Source: an uncultured Thalassolituus sp. (lineage in GTDB: Bacteria > Pseudomonadota > Gammaproteobacteria > Pseudomonadales > Oceanobacteraceae). Taken from it: a stretch of DNA of 8,713 nt. The first letter of the stretch is position 1; the number at the start of each line of letters is the position of its first letter. Position numbers and translations under genes: made by a program. Positions 1 through 6,388 of this stretch are shown here, piece by piece. The stretch is taken from NCBI GenBank assembly GCA_913054055.1, contig CAJXIT010000139.1, forward strand, positions 1 through 8,713. The letters run 5' to 3'. The notes under the pieces are model-generated. The model saw only the letters and a list, made by a program, of their open reading frames with translations, was not told where the DNA came from and did not search any database.

Positions 1-1
1 A

Positions 2-832
2 ACAAAGGGCAATAATATTGTAACCCGCAAACACACCAGTAAAGGGCAGCTTGCTATCATTTGGCTAGTTTGCGGAAGCATCATAACCTTAGGGTTTATT
101 ATTCCCGTGATCACCTTGTTAGGGTATACACAAGGCTATTTATCAGAAAACCTTAACCCTCAATTATGGCAACATGCTGGCAACACGTTTTACTTAGCCA
201 GCATCGCCGCATGTATTTGCGCCGTTATTGCTATGTTGTTGAATAACAATGTTCGCTTCTCAAGTAATGAAAGGTTGAACAAGGTGCATCAGATACAGCA
301 AAGTATTGCCTCCATGGGTTATGCCATACCCGGTACCGTACTGGCCATTGGCATCTTAATTCCCCTTGGCTTTTTAGACATGCAACTGAATGAATTACTT
401 GAATACTTTCAAGCGCAACCTATGGGTCTGTTTTTCTCGGGCACTTACTTTGCATTGATTCTGGCTTTTGTGATTCGCTTTGCCGCCATTGCCAATGGTT
501 CAATCAATAATGGCTATCAACAAATACACGGCAACCTTGATATGGCAGCAAAAAGCCTACACAGCAATAATACGGACGTGATAAAACGCATTCACCTACC
601 CTTGCTTAAGCCAAGCATCATTACTGCCTTGTTATTGGTGTTTATTGAATGTGTAAAAGAGTTACCAGCCTCATTACTTTTGCGCCCATTTGATTTTGAA
701 ACCTTGGCCACGTTTACATATCAATACGCCAGCGATGAACAGCTAGAACATGGCGCTTTGGCAGCATTACTGATTATTATTGTCAGCCTGATTCCCATTT
801 TTATACTAAGTAAAACCCAGAGAATGTCATGA
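2..832 (+). CDS. fbpB: FbpB-type iron(III) ABC transporter permease, C-terminal part (5' truncated)
   Basis: Inner-membrane permease subunit of an ABC importer, most likely for ferric iron. The frame is open from base 2; the GTG at 107 is an internal valine, not a start, because hydrophobic in-frame coding continues upstream of it. About 276 residues are visible, against roughly 500-550 for FbpB/AfuB permeases, so this is the second permease half. At least six hydrophobic segments can be seen. The cytoplasmic EAA-type coupling loop lies near visible residues 178-205 (MAAKSL, then the IHLPLLKPS segment). The following stretch ELPASLLLRPFDFETLA, with YASDEQLEHGALAALL after it, is the signature C-terminus of FbpB-family permeases. 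The gene overlaps the ATPase gene by 4 bp (ATGA), so translation is coupled. Substrate is inferred from family resemblance; thiamine or another FbpB-like substrate is possible, since no binding-protein gene is in view. Confidence 0.85.
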   Translation, partial: TKGNNIVTRKHTSKGQLAIIWLVCGSIITLGFIIPVITLLGYTQGYLSENLNPQLWQHAGNTFYLASIAACICAVIAMLLNNNVRFSSNERLNKVHQIQQSIASMGYAIPGTVLAIGILIPLGFLDMQLNELLEYFQAQPMGLFFSGTYFALILAFVIRFAAIANGSINNGYQQIHGNLDMAAKSLHSNNTDVIKRIHLPLLKPSIITALLLVFIECVKELPASLLLRPFDFETLATFTYQYASDEQLEHGALAALLIIIVSLIPIFILSKTQRMS

Positions 833-1839
833 TTAAAGATGCGCTTAAAATTGAACAATTAAATGTTCAAATTCAAAATCAGCACATTCTTAAAGACTTT
901 AATTTAAGCCTGAATCAGGGTGATATTCTATGCCTTCTTGGCCCAAGTGGCTGTGGTAAAACCACAGCTTTAAAAGCTATTGCAGGGCTAATAAAAACAG
1001 ATATCGGCTTCATTGAACTGTTTTCGAATACCATCAAAGACAATCAGATAGAGGTTGCCCCTGAAGGTCGCGAAATGGGATTTATTTTTCAAGACTATGC
1101 GCTTTTCCCCCACCTCACTGTTTTTGAAAATGTTGCCTACGCACTAAAAGGCCAGAGAAAATCTGACATAGAAAAGCAGGTACATAATAATTTAGCTCTT
1201 GTGCAATTAGATCAATACACCCACCGCTACCCTCATGAATTATCGGGTGGGCAACAACAGCGTACAGCGGTTGCAAGGGCGCTTTCTAATAAACCTAAAC
1301 TGTTATTAATGGATGAACCATTCTCTAACATTGACAATCAAGTTAAACAAAACATGATTAAAAGTTTGAGAGCTCTGTTAAAAGAAAACAATATTACCTG
1401 CATCTTTGTCACCCATTCAAAGCAAGAAGCGTTTAGCTTTGCAGATAAAACCGCCATATTAAATAATGGTCACATCGAACAAGTCGACAGCACTGAAAAC
1501 ATTTTTGAAAAACCCTGTAATGAATTTGTTGCAACCTTTATGGAAGCAGGCAACATCCTTTCCCAGCAAGAAATACCTGCGGGATTAACAACGGTTCCGC
1601 AAACACAAAAAGAGATAAAGTATTTATTAAAAGAGAATGGCTTTAAAGTTCACCTTGAAAGGGGCAAGGGCGCCAATGCTAAAGTCATAGACTGCCTATA
1701 CGCCGGCCATAAATATTTACTTGAAGTACAAGTGGAAGAAACGAAAGGGGTTTTGACGTTGGAGCATTCTGAGCCACTTACCATAGGCCGTGAAATCTCA
1801 CTCACCTATGCTCATGACCCAGTTGCTATACCCGTCTAA
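829..1839 (+). CDS. fbpC: FbpC-type iron(III) ABC transporter ATP-binding protein
   Basis: Cytoplasmic ATPase that powers the adjacent permease. All ABC motifs are present in the 336 residues: Walker A GPSGCGKTT at 38-46, Q-loop FIFQD around Q88 followed by ALFPHLTVFENVAY, signature LSGGQQQR at 138-145, Walker B LLLMDEP with D162/E163, and H-loop H196 in FVTHSKQEA. Residues after about 240 form a C-terminal regulatory (TOBE-like) region, giving the usual length for FbpC/PotA-type importers. The ATG overlaps the permease stop (ATGA at 829-832). Shine-Dalgarno character is weak (AGAGAA), so expression probably depends on translational coupling. The pairing with an FbpB-type permease supports ferric-iron import. 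The D-loop reads SNID rather than the commoner SALD, a mild variant. The ATPase role is certain; the substrate is inferred. Confidence 0.9.
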   Translation: MIKDALKIEQLNVQIQNQHILKDFNLSLNQGDILCLLGPSGCGKTTALKAIAGLIKTDIGFIELFSNTIKDNQIEVAPEGREMGFIFQDYALFPHLTVFENVAYALKGQRKSDIEKQVHNNLALVQLDQYTHRYPHELSGGQQQRTAVARALSNKPKLLLMDEPFSNIDNQVKQNMIKSLRALLKENNITCIFVTHSKQEAFSFADKTAILNNGHIEQVDSTENIFEKPCNEFVATFMEAGNILSQQEIPAGLTTVPQTQKEIKYLLKENGFKVHLERGKGANAKVIDCLYAGHKYLLEVQVEETKGVLTLEHSEPLTIGREISLTYAHDPVAIPV

Positions 1840-1847
1840 TACACTGA

Positions 1848-1891
1848 TTAGCTAACTTCTAGCTAAATAAGACAGGCATGATCCTTATGCC
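1848..1891. terminator. Convergent intergenic hairpins (weak, possible bidirectional transcript end)
   Basis: Two inverted repeats sit between the converging fbpC and DUF465 genes. TTAGCTA (1848-1854) and TAGCTAA (1860-1866) form a perfect 7-bp stem with a 5-nt loop. GGCAT (1875-1879) and ATGCC (1887-1891) form a 5-bp stem that overlaps the end of the minus-strand gene. Neither is followed by a clear T-tract on either strand, so a classical rho-independent terminator is not shown. The position between convergent stops is the main argument for an end-of-transcript role. Confidence 0.3.
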
Positions 1892-2130
1892 GGCTCAGCC
1901 GATAGAATAGAAAATAACTCATCCTTTAGATTTAGACGTTGTTTTTTCAAGCTCTCTATATAGTCATCTGATGTATTTTCTGCACCACTTTCAATGCGAT
2001 GCACTTCTTTATCCACATCATGGTATTCATTAAACAACCGCAAAAAGTGCATGTTATCTTGCTTAAGTTCGTGAATGCGGTCTTTAAATTCTGGGAATTC
2101 GTTGGCTAGGCTATGGTTTTCGATTGGCAT
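1885..2130 (-). CDS. DUF465/YdcH-family small protein
   Basis: An 81-residue, highly charged, soluble protein of the DUF465 family (YdcH type). The molecular function of the family is not established. The family hallmarks are clear: the opening MPIENHSLANEFPEF, the central FLRLFNEYHDVDKEVHRIE, and the closing LKKQRLNLKDELFSIL. Heptad-like spacing of Leu/Ile suggests a helical hairpin or short coiled coil over most of the length. No signal peptide or membrane segment is seen. The start is well supported: AGGAG (complement of 2139-2143) lies 8 nt before the ATG. It is convergent with fbpC and lies downstream of the zinc-operon terminator, so it is probably transcribed on its own from the region 2131-2186, where no strong promoter hexamers were recognised. 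Confidence 0.9.
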   Translation of the reverse strand: MPIENHSLANEFPEFKDRIHELKQDNMHFLRLFNEYHDVDKEVHRIESGAENTSDDYIESLKKQRLNLKDELFSILSAEPA

Positions 2131-2186
2131 GAATTGATCTCCTGATCTAAATTTTTCTTAACAACTATCTTGAGTCTAGGAGCTAT

Positions 2187-2220
2187 AAAAAAAAGGCCAT
2201 TGATTTGCATCAATGACCTT
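2187..2220 (-). terminator. Rho-independent terminator of the zinc receptor operon
   Basis: On the minus strand a 12-bp stem (2209-2220 pairing with 2193-2204, one G-U wobble) closes a 4-nt GCAA loop and runs directly into eight U residues (A-tract at 2187-2194 on the plus strand). It lies about 115 nt beyond the receptor stop and ahead of the DUF465 gene. On the plus strand the stem has a C-A mismatch in place of the wobble and only a TTTTT run a few bases later, so the minus orientation is favoured. Confidence 0.85.
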
Positions 2221-2336
2221 AAGGTTTTTAACAAAGGCTTTAAAATTCAGTAGAGGAGGATACCTGATAGATTATGAATATGAAAATTCCCACTGACTGT
2301 TCCAGCCAGTGAAAACCATATACTTCAAAGGAAGGG

Positions 2337-4547
2337 CTAATATGCCAAAGTCAAATCTAATGTCAGGTTTCGCCCTGGAACAGGACTAAAAGCTTTCAAG
2401 TAGCTAACATGGTTGCGGCCCAGTTCATCCGTCAGGTTGTTGCCTTTCAGACGCACATCCACATGCATGCCCTGCCACTCAAACTCATAAGCCGCCATGG
2501 CATTGAAACTTGAATAGGCTGATGTGGCCGTCTCGTTTTCAGATCTCTGATCTTGCTCGGAGTAATGCTTCACATTGGCATTGATCAACCAGTGCCCTTG
2601 CTGCCAGGCAATGCCTGCCAATAAGGTCATAGGAGGAATGCGAGGCAAATTGCCACCAACTTCCAAACGGCCCACTGCATGATCAGCCACCACATTCACG
2701 GCCCACCGTTCATTCAATTCATACTGAGCCGCCAATTCAAAACCAGTTAGGTAGGCATCTTCTTGCACAAATTGATAAACGTCATTGCCATGGTAAGGGT
2801 CCTTAACACTTTGCAGCTCATTAAAAATATAACCATCAAAGTCATAATAATAAGCGGCGGCATCAAGCTGATATGCACCCAACAAATACTGCCAAGTGAG
2901 GTCGAAAGTATGAGCGGTTTCTTTATCTAAATCAGGGTTATCTAACTGATAACTAAACGTAGCGTGATGATCCCCGTTCCAATACATTTCATCCGCTTGT
3001 GGCGCACGTTCGGTATGGGCCAAAGATAAACCCCACTTCTGACTGGCGCCATTTTCAAAGTTCGACAACCAGGTCCAACCGGCACTGGCGGTTATCGCTA
3101 AAAAGCTTTCTTCTTCATAATAACTAGCAGCCTGTCGACTGGCAGGGCGAATGCTCACAGGGTCTGCTTTAATGCTGCGCTGATCTAAACGCAAAGCGTA
3201 TTCCTGTTTGCCGTATAACCAATCTTGGCTAAGCAAACCAAACAAGGCTACATCTAGGGTTTCAGTTTCAGGCATGGGGGTATCATGGGCAAACTCAATG
3301 GTATTACCATTTGCATCAAGTAAGGGGTCAAAGCTACTGCCTTTGCTGCCATCCCAAGGTAGGTCGCTGTAATTTGGCACACCCTCTTCACAACCACCGT
3401 GATCGTGACATAAAGACAAGTCCTGTTTGTTTACATGCACACCTAACTTGCTGTCATAACTTGAGGCATTGCTTAAAGTGAAAATAGATTTAATTTCGAA
3501 ATTTTGTTTTTCGAAATAACCCACAACATTGTCACCATCCAATTCTTCATGGCTATAATCGTTAAAACTGAATTGAGTTTTAACGGACTCTAACGGGCCA
3601 GCAAAAAAATCTTTATCAAATACACCATCCAAACGCATTTGAGTTGGCGTAATATCCGCGTCTTCGTTTTCTTCGTTGGGTACACCGTATTCATAATCTA
3701 AAAACGATATGGCCAAACCAGAACGACTGCTATTTGTAATGTAAGACAGACCAGCATTAAAACCTTGGCTAGCTGTAGCTGTATTTAATACGGTGCCATT
3801 TAAGTTGCTATCCGGTGCATCAAAGTCTTTTGATTCACGAACAAAACCGTCCAGGTGCACTACCCAGTTATCAGCAAAACCAGAATCCAACTGCGCCGAT
3901 AGTTGTGTACCTTGATCCACGCTGGAAACCTGACTGCGGGCTTTCAACTGAGTCAGGCCGTTACCTTCCGCATCCACTAATGGTGCATCATGCAGGCGTT
4001 CATCCGACATGTTCACCACACCACCTATGGCACCACTGCCATACAATAAGGTGCTTGGGCCGTAAATCACTTCCACCTGTTTGGCGTTTGCCGCATCCGC
4101 CATGGGCGCATGGTCATTACTCATGGCCGATACATCCGCAGTATCATTGCCGTTCACCGCTATTTTTACACGGTTACCGGACATGCCACGAATCACAGGG
4201 CGACCCACACCTGGACCAAAACTACCGTTAGATACTCCCGGCATGTTTTCTAGTAACTCACCAAGACTAGTGCCGGAAGCTTGTTTTAAATCGCTTTCGC
4301 TTAGCACCTTAGAAGCCTGCACCACCTCTTGCAAAGTGCGGCCACTGGCGGTGATAGAAACAGCGTCTAAGTGATGGTATTTATGGCCATCATTGATGAT
4401 CTCTGCTTCATCCGCCTTTTCAGCAGCTGATTCGTTAGCAAAAGCAAATGGTACAACGCAACTCAGGCAAAGGGCACAAAGCCCCTTGCCTGTGTTGTTC
4501 AACCACTTAATCTTTGAAAGACAAACTTGATTAGTGATTATGGGCAT
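2337..4547 (-). CDS. znuD: ZnuD-type TonB-dependent outer-membrane receptor (zinc)
   Basis: Outer-membrane barrel importing metal (zinc in characterised ZnuD) with TonB energy. In the 736-residue form, a signal peptide ends with GLCALCLSCVVPFAFA and cleavage is likely after Ala37. A TonB-box-like LDAVSITAS lies at 60-68. The plug runs about 72-184 and holds RPVIRGMSGNRVKI, SNDHAPMA (Asp145/His146, the DHA element of ZnuD plugs) and VEVIYGPSTLLYGSGAIGGVV. The barrel follows, with LPRIPP at 634-639 and a closing GRNLTLDLTLAY with terminal aromatic. A predicted external loop carries CHDHGGCE (Cys380, His381, His383, Cys386), and NGDHHAT is at 525-531. The start at 4547 is preferred over the in-frame ATG at 4565 because AGGTGAGGA precedes 4547 and nothing ribosome-like precedes 4565. 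The gene overlaps the upstream lipoprotein stop by 17 nt. Zinc is inferred from family; another divalent metal is possible. Confidence 0.92.
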   Translation of the reverse strand: MPIITNQVCLSKIKWLNNTGKGLCALCLSCVVPFAFANESAAEKADEAEIINDGHKYHHLDAVSITASGRTLQEVVQASKVLSESDLKQASGTSLGELLENMPGVSNGSFGPGVGRPVIRGMSGNRVKIAVNGNDTADVSAMSNDHAPMADAANAKQVEVIYGPSTLLYGSGAIGGVVNMSDERLHDAPLVDAEGNGLTQLKARSQVSSVDQGTQLSAQLDSGFADNWVVHLDGFVRESKDFDAPDSNLNGTVLNTATASQGFNAGLSYITNSSRSGLAISFLDYEYGVPNEENEDADITPTQMRLDGVFDKDFFAGPLESVKTQFSFNDYSHEELDGDNVVGYFEKQNFEIKSIFTLSNASSYDSKLGVHVNKQDLSLCHDHGGCEEGVPNYSDLPWDGSKGSSFDPLLDANGNTIEFAHDTPMPETETLDVALFGLLSQDWLYGKQEYALRLDQRSIKADPVSIRPASRQAASYYEEESFLAITASAGWTWLSNFENGASQKWGLSLAHTERAPQADEMYWNGDHHATFSYQLDNPDLDKETAHTFDLTWQYLLGAYQLDAAAYYYDFDGYIFNELQSVKDPYHGNDVYQFVQEDAYLTGFELAAQYELNERWAVNVVADHAVGRLEVGGNLPRIPPMTLLAGIAWQQGHWLINANVKHYSEQDQRSENETATSAYSSFNAMAAYEFEWQGMHVDVRLKGNNLTDELGRNHVSYLKAFSPVPGRNLTLDLTLAY

Positions 4548-5805
4548 CTTCCTCACCTGCTTCATGGAAACTCACAGCTGACGCTACATCATTGACAGAC
4601 AAGTCTTCACGACCGTGAATGTGATATAGGGCAGCGCCTTCTTCTTTATCAATTTCATACAATTTTTGCGCAGAGTTATCTAAAACAAAAACCGCTTGGT
4701 TAGCTGTTGCGATATTTAGGTCATCACAGGTAGCGCTTGGAGACTCGTCCAATTCTAATGCTACTTCTGCAGTGCCTTCGTGGTTGTAAACAGCAAGCTC
4801 AGATGCGGTTAATGCAAAGATGTCAGCTTTAGTGCTATCAATAGCCCAGCCGTTTTCACACATTCCTGTTGGCTTAGTAAAGCTAGACTCAATTTCAAAA
4901 TCAGCACCTTCAGCTTCGGCCACATAGAATTTGTCATCATCACCCAAACCAACAAATTCATCAGCGCGAGCTTTCCAGTTAACCAATGCATCAATTGAAC
5001 TAGAGTCAATTTCTAATACAGAAGCAGTTACTATCTCTGTTGAGTGAACCAGCTTAACTACATAGTTTACTTCTGTACCAGAGTTGTCGCAGGACACAAC
5101 TACAAACTCTGCGACTGCAACAGCAGCATCGCCTTCACCAGTAGAGGTAGAAACTTGGGTAGCACTCTCAACAGTTGTACATGTAAACAAAGTTTGTTCT
5201 AAACTAGCAGCGCTATCAGTTAATGCAGCTTCATATATAACAGCATTAGCACCATCAAATGCTAAAACCATCTCATGGTCTTCATCTAGCATAATTGCTG
5301 GATAAACTTCGTTAGCAGTATAAGTTACGGTTTCTACTTCCGGTGTCTCACCTTCTTCTAGTGACTCGTATGGAACAAATTTAGTCGTATTACTATCTAG
5401 AACACTAAAGTGCCCACTACTATTAATTACTTTAGAAACGCCTGACGATAGCTCAAGAATTGACACAACTTCTAGCAATTCATGCTCTTCTTCACCCTCA
5501 TGAGCCCCTTCTTCTTCGTGGTGAGCCACAACAAATTCAACAGCCCCTGGTGTTGCTGAAAATACCGCTGCTATCTCACCGTTATCGGCTAGCAACAACT
5601 GAGCACCATTATTGGATGCACCTGTTTCTAGGTTTTCCGCTTCACCTTCTTCTAATACAGAAAGTAAATCCGTATTGGTTTGGCTAATCAATAAAGAGTG
5701 AGCATGCTCTTCATGAGCGTCGCTATGATCATCACTGTCGCTGCCACAAGCCGCTAACAATAGGCTAGATAAAAGAATACCGCTGGTTTTTAACATTAAA
5801 TTCAT
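4531..5805 (-). CDS. His/Glu-rich outer-membrane lipoprotein, putative zinc chaperone (possibly AztD-like beta-propeller)
   Basis: A 424-residue acidic lipoprotein, not confidently assigned to a named family. The signal peptide ends in the lipobox LLAAC with lipidated Cys20. Gly at +2 is not a Lol-avoidance residue, so outer-membrane sorting is expected. Three metal-ligand clusters stand out: DDHSDAHEEHAH at 25-36, HHEEEGAHEGEEEHE at 95-109, and HEAGEEDAHNH at the extreme C-terminus, plus HIHGRED near 395. Four cysteines (209, 239, 316, 360) could form two disulfides. Recurring short beta/turn units (LLLADNGEIAAVF, GHFSVLD, FALTASELAVYNHE, AVFVLDNSAQKLYEI) suggest a beta-propeller. His-rich tails plus a propeller recall the periplasmic zinc chaperone AztD; that comparison is architectural inference only. 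The gene lies between the small His/Cys protein and znuD and overlaps the latter by 17 nt. The ATG at 5805 has only a weak TGAGA upstream. Confidence 0.88.
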   Translation of the reverse strand: MNLMLKTSGILLSSLLLAACGSDSDDHSDAHEEHAHSLLISQTNTDLLSVLEEGEAENLETGASNNGAQLLLADNGEIAAVFSATPGAVEFVVAHHEEEGAHEGEEEHELLEVVSILELSSGVSKVINSSGHFSVLDSNTTKFVPYESLEEGETPEVETVTYTANEVYPAIMLDEDHEMVLAFDGANAVIYEAALTDSAASLEQTLFTCTTVESATQVSTSTGEGDAAVAVAEFVVVSCDNSGTEVNYVVKLVHSTEIVTASVLEIDSSSIDALVNWKARADEFVGLGDDDKFYVAEAEGADFEIESSFTKPTGMCENGWAIDSTKADIFALTASELAVYNHEGTAEVALELDESPSATCDDLNIATANQAVFVLDNSAQKLYEIDKEEGAALYHIHGREDLSVNDVASAVSFHEAGEEDAHNH

Positions 5806-5894
5806 GGGTTAATCTCAAAATTTAAATATGCACATACAGAACCATCGGCTCATCACAAAGTGAACCAATGGCAAATAATTAAGTAATATAGAAT

Positions 5895-6197
5895 TTAGAG
5901 ATTAACGGGTGGGGCGCGAGCAGAGTGTTGGTAAAACTGAGAGACAAGCAAACTAACAGACGAGTAGCTTGATTCTTGTGCGGGTTGCTTAACAATGCTG
6001 CAATTATGATGAGCACTGGCCGCAGGGGCATTACCATCAACCACATACATGGCACAATCGCTGTCATGCTGGTGATCCAGCAATTGATCGTGCACAAGCT
6101 GCAAGCTACCACTGATCACAATGATCATGGTCAGGAACAAGGCTAAAAAGCCATTGTGCTTGCGCAAAGATTGACGGAAATTAAGATTCATTCTCAT
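5895..6197 (-). CDS. Small His/Cys-rich membrane-anchored protein (DUF2946-like, putative zinc-uptake chaperone)
   Basis: A 100-residue first gene of the operon. One hydrophobic segment (about 17-34, FLALFLTMIIVISGSLQLV) would act as an uncleaved anchor or signal, leaving a short periplasmic domain. That domain holds candidate ligands: HDQLLDHQHDSDC (His36, His42, His44, Cys48) and HHNC (His63, His64, Cys66). The tail ends ARAPPVNL; an R-x-P-P-like end with the same size and layout is typical of DUF2946-type small proteins found beside metal TonB receptors, some of which carry a zinc-uptake chaperone label in databases. That label is recalled, not demonstrated here. ATG codons at 6197 and 6191 (residue 3) both lack a good ribosome binding site, so the exact start is uncertain. 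An 89-nt gap separates it from the lipoprotein gene, with no terminator seen in the gap. Confidence 0.8.
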   Translation of the reverse strand: MRMNLNFRQSLRKHNGFLALFLTMIIVISGSLQLVHDQLLDHQHDSDCAMYVVDGNAPAASAHHNCSIVKQPAQESSYSSVSLLVSQFYQHSARAPPVNL

Positions 6198-6238
6198 ATG
6201 ATAACTGGCTACTGAAGCCTATTCCAGAAAAACCTGCA

Positions 6239-6267
6239 CTTATAGCCAAATTGTAGAAACTGGACAA
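6239..6267 (-). promoter_or_regulatory. Candidate sigma-70 promoter of the zinc operon
   Basis: On the minus strand, TTGTCC (complement of 6262-6267, 4/6 to the -35 consensus) and TATAAG (complement of 6239-6244, 5/6 to the -10) are separated by exactly 17 bp. Transcription would start near 6232, giving a leader of about 35 nt before the first ATG. This is hexamer matching by eye only. Confidence 0.4.
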
Positions 6268-6296
6268 AAGTGCTGGATAAAGTGAAAAAACAGTCA

Positions 6297-6320
6297 AATA
6301 TCAGAATATATGCTGATATT
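6297..6320. promoter_or_regulatory. 24-bp near-perfect palindrome, candidate operator
   Basis: Arms AATATCAG (6297-6304) and CTGATATT (6313-6320) are perfect inverted repeats. The central 8 bp continue the dyad except for one pair (A6305/G6312), so 11 of 12 base pairs are symmetric. It lies in the divergent region between the zinc operon and the WbqC gene, directly beside the CRP-like site. It does not resemble the usual Zur or Fur consensus closely, so the binding protein is unknown. Confidence 0.45.
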
Positions 6321-6337
6321 GTGATCTAGACAGACAA

Positions 6338-6353
6338 TGTGAAGTTCGTCACA
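6338..6353. promoter_or_regulatory. CRP-like binding site
   Basis: TGTGA-AGTTCG-TCACA is a perfect match to the symmetric core TGTGA-N6-TCACA of CRP-family operators. A second left half-site with the consensus spacer, TGTGATCTAGA, occurs 18 bp upstream at 6320-6330, but its right half is degenerate. The centre is about 43 nt before the WbqC ATG and about 113 nt from the proposed zinc-operon start site, so neither gene has a textbook activating position. Confidence 0.5.
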
Positions 6354-6388
6354 ATTTGCCGCAATTAAGGACAACCCGAATTTTCAGG

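Noticed and set aside
107..832. GTG at 107 as the start of the iron permease
   Set aside because: Coding with a further hydrophobic segment continues in frame to base 2, and the family is about twice this length, so the gene is truncated by the window edge.
2291..2311. Hairpin just after the receptor stop (CACTG...CAGTG with inner CTG/CAG)
   Set aside because: The stem is plausible but on the minus strand it is followed by GGAATTTTC rather than a U-tract; the hairpin at 2193-2220 is a much better terminator.
2252..2312. Plus-strand GAGGAGG followed by a 12-codon ATG frame
   Set aside because: Spacing to the ATG is too long (about 14 nt), the peptide is very short, and it lies in the receptor's 3' untranslated region on the opposite strand.
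3815..4374. Plus-strand open frames of 138 and 97 codons opposite the receptor gene
   Set aside because: They are antisense to a strongly supported TonB receptor, have low-complexity Pro/His-rich or unrecognisable translations and no ribosome binding sites.
4809..5687. Open frames on both strands inside the lipoprotein gene (66, 73 and 75 codons)
   Set aside because: They are shadows of the acidic, repetitive lipoprotein coding sequence, with no family resemblance or start signals.
5879..6112. Minus-strand 77-codon frame overlapping the small His/Cys protein
   Set aside because: It is an out-of-frame reading of the same DNA; the other frame has the coherent anchor plus His/Cys domain and ARAPP tail.
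6192..6206. Possible Zur box overlapping the first start codon of the zinc operon
   Set aside because: The minus-strand AGTTATCATATGAGA agrees at about 11 of 15 positions with a recalled gammaproteobacterial Zur core TGTTATAATATAACA, but symmetry is poor in the right half and it would lie downstream of the proposed start site. Too weak to annotate; a genome-wide Zur motif search would decide.
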